The position numbers and the translations under genes are program-made. 64,000 nucleotides of DNA from Prochlorococcus_E sp000760215 (lineage in GTDB: Bacteria; Cyanobacteriota; Cyanobacteriia; PCC-6307; Cyanobiaceae): assembly GCF_047303175.1 (NCBI RefSeq), contig NZ_CP138945.1. One strand, 5' to 3'. Below are positions 29,401 through 35,793 of the stretch, one piece after another. How positions within the stretch are numbered: the first letter of the stretch is position 1; each line of letters begins with the position of its first letter. The notes beneath the pieces are model-generated. The model did no database searches and had not been told where the DNA came from. It saw only the letters and a program-made list of their open reading frames with translations.

Positions 29401-29838
29401 TTCAATACTTCAATGGCATCCGGCGCTAAAAGAGCTGCTGATGCAAATGGTGTTGATGTTCGTGATTATGAGGTTATTTATAAACTTCTAGAAGATATTC
29501 AATTAGCCATGGAAGGACTTCTAGAACCAGACATGGTAGAAGAAAAAATTGGAGAAGCAGAAGTGAGAGCTATATTTAATATTGGCAAAAGTGCCGTTGC
29601 AGGTTGCTATATCTCTAATGGCAAGCTTCAACGTAATTGCAAAGTACGCGTGAAAAGAGCTGAGCAGATTGTCTTTGAAGGAGACCTTGATTCTCTCAGA
29701 CGCAATAGAGATGTTGTCAAAGATGTCTCCAGTGGCTTTGAATGTGGAGTAGGATGTGACAGATTCGCAAATTGGAAAGAGGGAGACATCATTGAAGGTT
29801 ATAAACTAGTAACACAACGTAGAAAATTAAGTACTTAA
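26410..29838 (+). CDS. infB: Translation initiation factor IF-2
   Basis: IF-2 is the GTPase that places initiator tRNA on the 30S subunit and drives subunit joining. The 1142 residues are long because of an N-terminal extension (about 50-540) that is rich in proline, lysine, serine and asparagine and is probably disordered. The core follows: IF2N domain (ITVQELADKLSVESSEIIKS), then the G domain with GHVDHGKT (G1), DTPGHAAF (G3) and INKTDK (G4), and domains II-IV to the end. It closes the rimP operon. Confidence 0.98.
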   Translation: MTSSGKIRIYELSRDLNLDNKDVLDAAKKLSISAKSHSSSISDIDANKIKELVSQKTTRKAESQAKQNAGKEILSLKKASELSKTQSKSIKKQNEKKEPSLKSKPSDPPKIHSKSPKPPSPPKAIDSQKQQSSQPLTLQSPSTPRPKQVPISKPSVSPPIQPKTTSVSKSPNKEFQPPVSRKLPVQNSTSSKKIDIVSKPKSLRTPNSAKSIKPAIETKPNNPNPPQAEANRPQAKAPQRPIAPPPRPKLQPNFKPKPGRTNQSGVANRNTALPQRNPGIQPRRSNNRNNLPTRDQGKPPTKSNKVELVGAPIRRNSNSPTGIGGKVSKNENFRQGSSGSVVKQSPQRRSDGNSGGRSQARPRPGMPSGMRKPVAPGELMQLQKPTNKVSPPIKRSDIPKGPKRESSQTAKPPTSRPTPSPSSAPKRPPQRIGSPGSSARKRKPDWDDAAKLEALRNKSPQKQRQKVHIIGENDDALTAETSGFAGGQQAVVLSASLARPSTPKNKVTKKQTAKPSGALKKRKKESTRQRQRRRAMELRAAREAKQIRPEMIVVPEDNITVQELADKLSVESSEIIKSLFFKGITATVTQSLDLQTIETVAEEFGVPVLQDDVEEAAKKTVEMIEETDIKHLMRRPPVVTVMGHVDHGKTSLLDAIRKARVAAGEAGGITQHIGAYQVDVLHDEKQRKLTFLDTPGHAAFTAMRARGTKVTDVAILVVAADDGVRPQTLEAISHARAAKVPIVVAINKTDKEGASPDRVKQELSEHELVAEEWGGDVVMIPVSAIKGENIDKLLEMILLVTEVEDLQANPDRLAKGTVIEAHLDKAKGPVATLLVQNGTLKSGDVLTAGPVLGKVRAMVDENGQRLKEAGPSCPVEALGFNEVPTAGDEFEVYPDEKSARNVVGERASDARATRLAQQMASRRVSLSSMSGQANEGDLKELNLILKADVQGSVEAILSSLEQLPKDEVQVRVLLSAPGEITETDVDLAAASGAAIIGFNTSMASGAKRAADANGVDVRDYEVIYKLLEDIQLAMEGLLEPDMVEEKIGEAEVRAIFNIGKSAVAGCYISNGKLQRNCKVRVKRAEQIVFEGDLDSLRRNRDVVKDVSSGFECGVGCDRFANWKEGDIIEGYKLVTQRRKLST

Positions 29839-29975
29839 ACCTCCTCTTTCCATCACAAATACCTTAAATAGTTAACGTCACTTGAGAATTATTATCAATC
29901 ACAACTCTTTAGTAGACATAATAAATCTATACACAAGTATTCAATAGCAGGGGGCTTTGGAAGTCCTCATTTCCT

Positions 29976-30212
29976 TCAATCTTCTCGAGATCGGTCTAAA
30001 AACACAAAAGTAGAAAATAGAAAGAAAGCTATTAATTGTATCCCAAGGTCATTTAATAATACTGTTTCACCCGAGAAAGATCTTACTCCCATAATCAATA
30101 AACCAACCCCTGCCGAAGCCGATAATGCAATCCAGACAACACGCCTGACTCCTCGAAAGGGACTTCTAGACTCTTTCAAAAGCTTTTCTCGCATTTTGGG
30201 ATCTAAAGTCAA
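29976..30212 (-). CDS. DUF3493 family membrane protein
   Basis: A 78-residue protein that fits the DUF3493 family of cyanobacteria and plant plastids, from the segment LDPKMREKLLKESRSPFRGVRRVVW. Two membrane helices follow (about 25-44 and 55-72). Plant relatives have been tied to photosystem II assembly, but a function here is only a guess. It ends about 140 bases from the convergent infB and is divergent from the tRNA-Thr gene, 18 bases away. Confidence 0.8.
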   Translation of the reverse strand: MTLDPKMREKLLKESRSPFRGVRRVVWIALSASAGVGLLIMGVRSFSGETVLLNDLGIQLIAFFLFSTFVFLDRSRED

Positions 30213-30230
30213 TGTAAAATCCTTTGTATA

Positions 30231-30302
30231 GCCGGTGTAGCTCAGGGGTAGAGCAACTGATTCGTAACCAGTAGGTCAGCGGTTCAATTCCGCTCACCGG
30301 CA
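30231..30302 (+). tRNA. tRNA-Thr (anticodon CGU)
   Basis: A 72-base cloverleaf. Acceptor stem gccggtg pairs with caccggc, discriminator a; D arm gctc/gagc; anticodon loop ttcgtaa gives anticodon CGU; T arm agcgg/ccgct with loop ttcaatt. The last pair of the anticodon stem (a with c) is mismatched. The CCA end is not encoded. It reads ACG codons. Confidence 0.96.
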
Positions 30303-30446
30303 TGATTATTTATTTATATAAGATTTTAGAATCACAGCAAACAAAACAGGGCTTTTCAATCAAAAGAGTTTCAAATAATATTGTCTCCTGCATGGAAATA
30401 TGAAGGTCCATCAAAGATGGATGGAGAGTTTTCTCGTAAACACCAA

Positions 30447-30479
30447 AAAGGAAGGGAGCTCTAAGAGCTCCCTTCCTTT
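30447..30479. terminator. Perfect 15-bp hairpin, probable bidirectional terminator
   Basis: Arms 30447-30461 and 30465-30479 are exact complements around the loop taa. On the minus strand the hairpin is followed by more T residues (30445-30446 on top of the T's in the arm), on the plus strand by ttt within the arm then g. It could end transcription from the tRNA-Thr side or from the orphan gene side. Confidence 0.6.
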
Positions 30480-30540
30480 GCCGATTCAGTTATTAACAAA
30501 TAATTAAACAACCAGTAATCAGTTTGAAAAATGTATTTAG

Positions 30541-30846
30541 AAGCTTCTGGCTAGTGGCGCCTGGGGCCAATTTTCCTAGTTGTAAGGCTTAAACTCCTAT
30601 AAGGGCACCTAAACGATGCAGAAAGAGTATCGACTGAATTGACGCACCTAAATCATTGATCCTTGTCGCTTCAGACGATAGCCTACTTTTTCAGTGAGAC
30701 TGTTGGAGCAGGGGCCAGAAGTCAATCTGCTTCTGCTAAATACTCAGGTGGAGTGTCTACCATAAAAGGTGCCTCTGAGTTCGATATGTATATCATTACG
30801 GTGTTTTGGTCTTCTTGCAATCAGCCTTAATGCCCATTGCATTTTA
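30541..30846 (+). ncRNA. Candidate structured non-coding RNA
   Basis: A non-coding block with 136 G+C in bases 30541-30840 (45% by hand count), while the next 60 bases have 25%. It contains nested hairpins: 30743-30748 with 30776-30781 (actcag/ctgagt) closing over 30748-30753 with 30757-30762 (ggtgga/tctacc), and 30717-30722 with 30731-30736 (cagaag/cttctg). The repeat gcacctaaa occurs at 30606 and 30645. A weak stem (tgcaat at 30817, attgca at 30837) followed by tttt could be its end. All frames carry stops. I tested it by eye against tmRNA, RNase P RNA and SRP RNA signatures and found none. The strand is a guess. Confidence 0.35.
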
Positions 30847-30919
30847 ATTAAAAAAGAGCGAGAATAATAAATTGGTGCTTTTTCAAGCTAATTACTTGCT
30901 TCACTTGTGAAATATCACT

Positions 30920-30988
30920 ATGAATGAGTGGTGCTATTACTTGTTTAAACTAAGAACAGTCGCAGAAAATGCTGCAAATGATATGTAA
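30920..30988 (+). CDS. Possible 22-residue peptide
   Basis: An ATG frame of 22 codons ending in taa, product beginning MNEWCYYLFKLRTVAENA. The mix of aromatic start and amphipathic helix does not look like random AT-rich translation, but the frame is very short, no ribosome site is visible and I cannot assign a family. It may be a remnant of a longer gene or chance. Confidence 0.2.
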   Translation: MNEWCYYLFKLRTVAENAANDM

Positions 30989-31090
30989 AAAGATAGGAAA
31001 TACAGTGAAATAATGGATTCTTAATAATTAATAGAACTAATTACTCAAACAAATACCTCAAATAATATATATAAATATACCTAAAGGCTT

Positions 31091-31450
31091 TTATTTTACT
31101 GCTAAGGATATAATCAATTGAACCAATTCTTTCCCATAGCAATTTGGGTTTAGCCTTCTTGCCTTTTCATCAAATGCATTACAAGAATAATTAAGATCTC
31201 TGCTGTCACAGCAATCGCAAACTATATGCACTTTTCTCCCTTGCTTAACCTCCTTAACTCTTGCGAATATCCAATCTCTAGCTCTATCATTTGTCCATTC
31301 ATCAAATGTTCCGAAACAATCCGATGATTTCTTATTGGTACCTTTATCAACAAAAATGCCCGAATGAAGCAATCTTTTATACCTAAAGCCTTGTCTCCTT
31401 GATTGTTTTATTCCAATGTGTACAAGTTCAAATTTAAGCAAAGTAGTCAT
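31091..31450 (-). CDS. Orphan hypothetical protein, cysteine-containing
   Basis: A 119-residue soluble, basic protein that I do not recognise. The N-terminal part is arginine/lysine-rich (IKQSRRQGFRYKRLLHSG); the C-terminal half has KVHIVCDCCDSRD, then NPNCYGKELVQLI. The spacing of an N-terminal basic strand and a C-terminal hydrophobic strand, Cys-x-Cys and Cys-x-Gly-x-x-Leu resembles small phage-borne DUF4326-type proteins, which is only a pattern impression. It lies in AT-rich sequence between a tRNA gene and a core gene, and could be acquired DNA. No operon partner. Confidence 0.6.
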   Translation of the reverse strand: MTTLLKFELVHIGIKQSRRQGFRYKRLLHSGIFVDKGTNKKSSDCFGTFDEWTNDRARDWIFARVKEVKQGRKVHIVCDCCDSRDLNYSCNAFDEKARRLNPNCYGKELVQLIISLAVK

Positions 31451-31640
31451 TCCTCAATCATTCAAAAATCCTTGATTTTTATATAGTTTTATACTCTAAA
31501 TTGTTGTAAAAAAAATTCTTTCTGAATAGGTAGCCAATACTCCTAACCTGTTTTAAGAAATTCCTCCCTAGTTTATAACATTAACTTTTTAAATTGCGTT
31601 ATCATTTTCAATGAATTTACCAGGCTAGTAAAATTGGCCA

Positions 31641-33266
31641 ATGGGGAAAACAAAATCCCATAAATTTAATAAGGCAAACCATGCTCTCTCTGACTTAAAA
31701 GATGAGAAGGTTTTAATCATAAGGCTGCCCTGCAATCCAATATTTCCCATTGGACCAATTTATCTTGCTGATCACTTACACAAGCGCTTCCCAGAATTAC
31801 CTCAAAGAATCCTTGATCTTGCAGCTTTGCCTGTGATTGATGTCAAAAGAGTCCTAATAGCTAACATAAAAAGTTTCCAGCCCTCCCTACTAGTTTTTTC
31901 TTGGAGAGACATTCAAATCTATGCTCCTGTTGACGGACGAGGAGGGAACCCCCTCCAACATTCATTTGAAGCTTTTTATGCACGAAACCCTTTTAAAAGA
32001 CTTCGAGGAGCACTTGGTGGACTACGTTTGATGAAAAGTCATTATGGGGAGCTTTGGAGAAATCAGGCATTAATAAAAGTTGGGCTCAAACAAGCAAGAA
32101 AATTTAAACAAAATGCAAGAGCTTTAATTGGAGGTGGAGCTGTAAGTGTTTTTTATGAACAACTTGGTAAATCCCTTCCAAAGGGGACAATTGTTTCCAT
32201 AGGGGAAGGCGAACCTCTATTAGAAAAATTACTTTTAGGACAAGATATAGAAAAAGAGAGATGCTTTGTTGTTGGTAAAAGTCCTAGGGAAGGTTTGATT
32301 CATGAGCAGCCAACTGAATCCATTAAAACAGCTTGCAACTATTCATACATTGCTTCTATTTGGCCTCAATTCGACTGGTACCTTGAAGGAGGGGATTTTT
32401 ATATAGGTGTACAAACGAAGCGTGGTTGCCCACATAACTGTTGTTATTGCGTTTATACAGTTGTCGAGGGTAAGCAAGTTCGAGTCAACTCTACACAAGA
32501 GATTATCAATGAAATAAGACAATTATATGATTTAGGTGTTAGGAATATATGGTTCACTGATGCACAATTCATTCCTGCTAGACGTTATATAGAGGATGCA
32601 AAAGAGCTATTAAGAGCTATTCATCAAGAGAGAATGATTGGGATTCGTTGGGCGGCATATATTCGCGCAGACAATCTTGATGCAGAACTAGCAAAATTAA
32701 TGGTACAAACAGGAATGAATTACTTCGAAATTGGAATCACATCTGGTTCTCAAGAATTAGTTCGAAGAATGCGAATGGGATACAACTTGCGAACAGTACT
32801 TGAGAATTGCCAGCTGCTTGCTGATGCAGGCTTTAATGATCATGTCTCGGTGAATTATTCATTCAATGTAATTGATGAAAGGCCTGAAACTATTCGTCAA
32901 ACCATTGCTTATCACAGAGAATTAGAAAAAATCTTCGGGGCAGAGAAAATAGATCCAGCTATCTTTTTCATAGGGCTTCAACCACATACTCATCTTGAGC
33001 AATATGGTTTTGAACAAGGTCTCATCAAGCCTGGATATAACCCAATGAGCATGATGCCATGGACTGCACGTAAACTTTTATGGAACCCTGAACCAATGGG
33101 AAAAACTTTTGGCAAGATTTGCTTAGAAGCATTTGACTCCTGCCCTAACGATTTTGGGCGCACAGTAATTAACTTATTAGAAAGAGACTATGGGATTGCA
33201 CCATTAGAGGAAGCATTACGTGCACCGCTAAAAGGACGCCCAGCAATCGCAAAAGCCATTCGATAA
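31641..33266 (+). CDS. Radical SAM protein with B12-binding-like N-terminal domain
   Basis: A 541-residue protein of the Fe-S oxidoreductase group. The N-terminal 200 residues have the layout of the domain that binds cobalamin in this group (KVLIIRLPCNPIFPIGPIYL, then a central GGGAVSVFYEQL and SIGEGEPLLEKLL), but the DxHxxG cobalamin motif is not visible. The radical SAM core starts at about 255 with C263, C267 and C270 (RGCPHNCCYC), followed by IWFTDAQF and FEIGITSGSQELVRRM. The reaction is unknown; relatives act in pigment, lipid and antibiotic pathways. Its last 79 bases overlap the convergent CPBP gene. Confidence 0.88.
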   Translation: MGKTKSHKFNKANHALSDLKDEKVLIIRLPCNPIFPIGPIYLADHLHKRFPELPQRILDLAALPVIDVKRVLIANIKSFQPSLLVFSWRDIQIYAPVDGRGGNPLQHSFEAFYARNPFKRLRGALGGLRLMKSHYGELWRNQALIKVGLKQARKFKQNARALIGGGAVSVFYEQLGKSLPKGTIVSIGEGEPLLEKLLLGQDIEKERCFVVGKSPREGLIHEQPTESIKTACNYSYIASIWPQFDWYLEGGDFYIGVQTKRGCPHNCCYCVYTVVEGKQVRVNSTQEIINEIRQLYDLGVRNIWFTDAQFIPARRYIEDAKELLRAIHQERMIGIRWAAYIRADNLDAELAKLMVQTGMNYFEIGITSGSQELVRRMRMGYNLRTVLENCQLLADAGFNDHVSVNYSFNVIDERPETIRQTIAYHRELEKIFGAEKIDPAIFFIGLQPHTHLEQYGFEQGLIKPGYNPMSMMPWTARKLLWNPEPMGKTFGKICLEAFDSCPNDFGRTVINLLERDYGIAPLEEALRAPLKGRPAIAKAIR

Positions 33267-33991
33267 CGAAACAGCAATAAAGCAAGACATGAAATGCCTA
33301 AAACACCCCCAACAGGATTAGGCGAAGAACCTCCTGGACCTATCAACCAAGTAGGCGTATTTAATGAAACATCTATAAAATTAGTATTTAATACAAACCA
33401 TAACCCAACCAACCCCCCATGCAAACCTATACAACCATATATAGACCCATTATCTATTAGTCTTCTTATAGAAAGAACCAATCCCAAGAAAAATAAGCCA
33501 ATCAAAAGGAATAACACCTCGATAACGCCTAAATTAGATTCTAGAAGTGAAAAGATGTGTACCAAACTAAAGACTATTGACTGAATAAATACTCCCCTAG
33601 TAGATCCAAATAAAAGGTTTGCTTCGCCCCAAAACCAACCACGAAAGATCAATTCCTCTGCAAATGCGACGCCAAGCCCAAGAACAATTCCATTAATAAA
33701 GTTTCCAACATTTAAAGACCCTTCCCACTGGATCCAACTGGTAAAACATAAAGGTGCTAAAACGAAACCAAGCAAGCCAAAAGCCCACAAAATGCCTTTA
33801 AAAAAAGCCCTAAAAGAAGCGCGAATTCGAACTTTATGTAATCCCAAAAGAATCCGAGGGTTCTTTTTTTTCCATCGCCACTTTACCCAGCTAGGCAAGC
33901 AAATTAAAAAGAAAGTAAACGTTAGCGCAGTCACTAAAAGAGAACTGTTATTATCCTCCATCTTGTAAAGAGAAAGCTGCATAGCTTGCAC
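33188..33991 (-). CDS. CPBP family intramembrane metalloprotease
   Basis: A membrane protein of the CAAX-protease/bacteriocin-processing (CPBP, Abi) family with about seven spans. The active-site motifs are EELIFRGWFWGE (EExxxR), FSLVHIF (FxxxH) and a third helix with GLHGGLVG. The GTG at 33991 gives 267 residues. The frame is open for 36 more codons to a CTG at 34097-34099 that overlaps the clpS stop and adds a membrane helix (PTVIFFPILYLLSWFIV), so the true start may be there. It follows clpS on the same strand. The substrate is unknown. Confidence 0.87.
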   Translation of the reverse strand: MQAMQLSLYKMEDNNSSLLVTALTFTFFLICLPSWVKWRWKKKNPRILLGLHKVRIRASFRAFFKGILWAFGLLGFVLAPLCFTSWIQWEGSLNVGNFINGIVLGLGVAFAEELIFRGWFWGEANLLFGSTRGVFIQSIVFSLVHIFSLLESNLGVIEVLFLLIGLFFLGLVLSIRRLIDNGSIYGCIGLHGGLVGLWFVLNTNFIDVSLNTPTWLIGPGGSSPNPVGGVLGISCLALLLFRYRMAFAIAGRPFSGARNASSNGAIP

Positions 33992-34095
33992 TATGAACCA
34001 ACTCAGTAAATACAGTATTGGAAAAAAAATTACCGTAGGTATAAAACGACAAAGTTGAGTCGCCGAAGTCTTCCAAAAAGTAGTAATTAGATTAT

Positions 34096-34407
34096 TCAGT
34101 TTTCTGGTTCAATAGTGCTTATAAGACCTCTACTTTTGAGAGACTCACAATAAAATTCCGCAGGCTCTAGATCACATGTAATAACTAATCCTATCCCATT
34201 ATTATGGGTTTCCAACATAACTGACATAGCGTCCTGCTCACTAAGTTGTGGAACAACCTCACGTAAAGTTTTCACAACATAATCCATTGAATTTATTGGA
34301 TCATTATGAAGAAGAACCTTATATCTTGGCGATATCTTCCTCACCTTCTCAGTTTGTCTCTCAACAACTGCAGCACCGCCTGAGGTACAACTTGGATTTT
34401 CCACCAT
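34096..34407 (-). CDS. clpS: ATP-dependent Clp protease adaptor ClpS
   Basis: ClpS hands proteins with destabilising N-terminal residues to the Clp protease. The 103 residues match in YKVLLHNDPINSMDYVVKTL, the aspartate/asparagine pair that binds the N-degron, MLETHNNGIGLVITC and AEFYCESLKSRGL. The N-terminal 25 residues are flexible. The stop codon tga is shared with a possible CTG start of the CPBP gene. It lies about 60 bases after dapL on the same strand. Confidence 0.94.
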   Translation of the reverse strand: MVENPSCTSGGAAVVERQTEKVRKISPRYKVLLHNDPINSMDYVVKTLREVVPQLSEQDAMSVMLETHNNGIGLVITCDLEPAEFYCESLKSRGLISTIEPEN

Positions 34408-34468
34408 ATTAGAAATGGCTAATTGAAATTACTTTAAAAGTGATTAGGACTTTAAAGCATAATGTATA

Positions 34469-35695
34469 TCAAATGCTAGTGATCCTTCTCATAGCTTCTT
34501 CTACATTTTCGAGACTATTAAAAGCTGAAAGTCGGAAATAGCCTTCTCCAGCAGTACCAAATCCACTCCCAGGAGTTCCAACGACATTTGCATTATTAAG
34601 CAAAAAGTCAAAAAACTCCCAGGAATTCATACCTTTCGGGGCCTCTATCCACACATAAGGGGCATGTTGACCTCCAAAAACCTTATAGCCAGCCATCGAT
34701 AATTTATTGCGGATTATTTCTGCATTCTTCATATAAAAACTTACTAGGTTTTTAGTTTCTATCGCTCCTTCTGATGAGTAAACCGCTTCTGCTCCTCTTT
34801 GGACAATATAACTAACACCATTAAACTTCGTACTTTGACGACGATTCCAAAGCGACCACAAATCAACTTGTTCATCATTAGAAGTTTTACCTTTTAATGA
34901 TTTAGGAATAACTGTGTAAGCACAACGGGTTCCAGTAAAACCAGCTTTCTTAGAAAATGAACGAAATTCAATCGCACAATCTTTTGATCCATCAATTTCA
35001 AAAATAGAATGCGGGATCAACGGGTCTTGAATAAAAGCCTCATAAGCAGCATCAAACAAAATCAATGCATTGTTTTTGTTTGCATAATCAACCCATCTTG
35101 CTAGATGATCTTTACTAGCCACAGCACCAGTTGGATTATTCGGAAAACATAAATAAATTAAATCAACAGGCTCTTCGGGGACCTCTGCTTGAAAAGCATT
35201 ATCTGAATTCAAAGGGATGTATAACAATCCTTCGTATTGTCCAGATTTTGATGCTCCCCCAGTCCTCCCATCCATAACATTGCTATCTACATATACTGGA
35301 TAAACAGGGTCAGTTACTGCAATTCGATTACCTGAACCAAGAATATCAAGAATGTTGCTGCTATCACATTTAGAACCATCAGAAACAAAAATCTCGTCTG
35401 GAGAAATTTCACATCCTCTGGAGTGAAAATCATTTATGGCTATTGCTTCTCTAAGCCACAAATAACCTTGTTCGGGACCATATCCATGAAAACCTAAGCT
35501 GGTTCCCATTTCCTCAATTGCTTTTAGCATGGCCTTACAACAGGCTTGAGGCAAAGGCTCTGTAACATCACCAATCCCTAAACGAATAAGGTTTGATTGG
35601 GGGTTCGCCTGAGAAAAAGCATTTACTCTTCTAGAGATCTCTGGAAAGAGATAACCAGCTTTAAGCTTTAGATAATTACTGTTGACCTGAACCAC
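34469..35695 (-). CDS. dapL: LL-diaminopimelate aminotransferase
   Basis: DapL makes LL-2,6-diaminopimelate directly from tetrahydrodipicolinate and glutamate, a short route to lysine and peptidoglycan found in cyanobacteria and plants. It is a class I/II PLP aminotransferase; SFSKKAGFTGTR holds the PLP lysine, and GIGDVTEPLP, FVSDGSKCDSSN and YLCFPNNPTGAVAS are typical. I use the GTG start giving MVQVNSNYLKLKAGYLF (408 residues, family length), not the open frame 20 codons upstream. Confidence 0.95.
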   Translation of the reverse strand: MVQVNSNYLKLKAGYLFPEISRRVNAFSQANPQSNLIRLGIGDVTEPLPQACCKAMLKAIEEMGTSLGFHGYGPEQGYLWLREAIAINDFHSRGCEISPDEIFVSDGSKCDSSNILDILGSGNRIAVTDPVYPVYVDSNVMDGRTGGASKSGQYEGLLYIPLNSDNAFQAEVPEEPVDLIYLCFPNNPTGAVASKDHLARWVDYANKNNALILFDAAYEAFIQDPLIPHSIFEIDGSKDCAIEFRSFSKKAGFTGTRCAYTVIPKSLKGKTSNDEQVDLWSLWNRRQSTKFNGVSYIVQRGAEAVYSSEGAIETKNLVSFYMKNAEIIRNKLSMAGYKVFGGQHAPYVWIEAPKGMNSWEFFDFLLNNANVVGTPGSGFGTAGEGYFRLSAFNSLENVEEAMRRITSI

Positions 35696-35793
35696 GAGAA
35701 GAATTTGGTAAATCCATTTGTATATTGCCTGGGGAAAGGTATCTATGTGAAGCAAAACTGCATAGGATATATAAAGGAAAATGTTTTTCGATT

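Larger units (their letters stand above)
30303..31090. other. Long intergenic region after tRNA-Thr
   Basis: About 790 bases with no recognised protein gene. It holds, in order: an AT-rich stretch after the tRNA, a perfect 15-base-pair hairpin (30447-30479), a 300-base GC-rich block with several hairpins (30541-30846) and a very AT-rich end with a 22-codon open frame (30920-30988). In a genome this compact a gap of this size is unusual. I find no repeat of the tRNA 3' end that would mark an integration site. Confidence 0.8.

Noticed and set aside
30380..30400. A segment that reads SNNIVS in one frame, similar to the beginning of cyanobacterial tmRNA tags (ANNIV type)
   Set aside because: The next codons do not continue as a tag and no tRNA-like half (GGTTCGA T-loop with acceptor stem) is present nearby.
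30421..30507. Open frame starting ATG at 30421
   Set aside because: It runs through the perfect hairpin, so the frame is probably an accident of the terminator.
30231..31640. Genomic island integrated at tRNA-Thr
   Set aside because: No integrase and no second copy of the tRNA 3' end were found; only the orphan gene hints at it.
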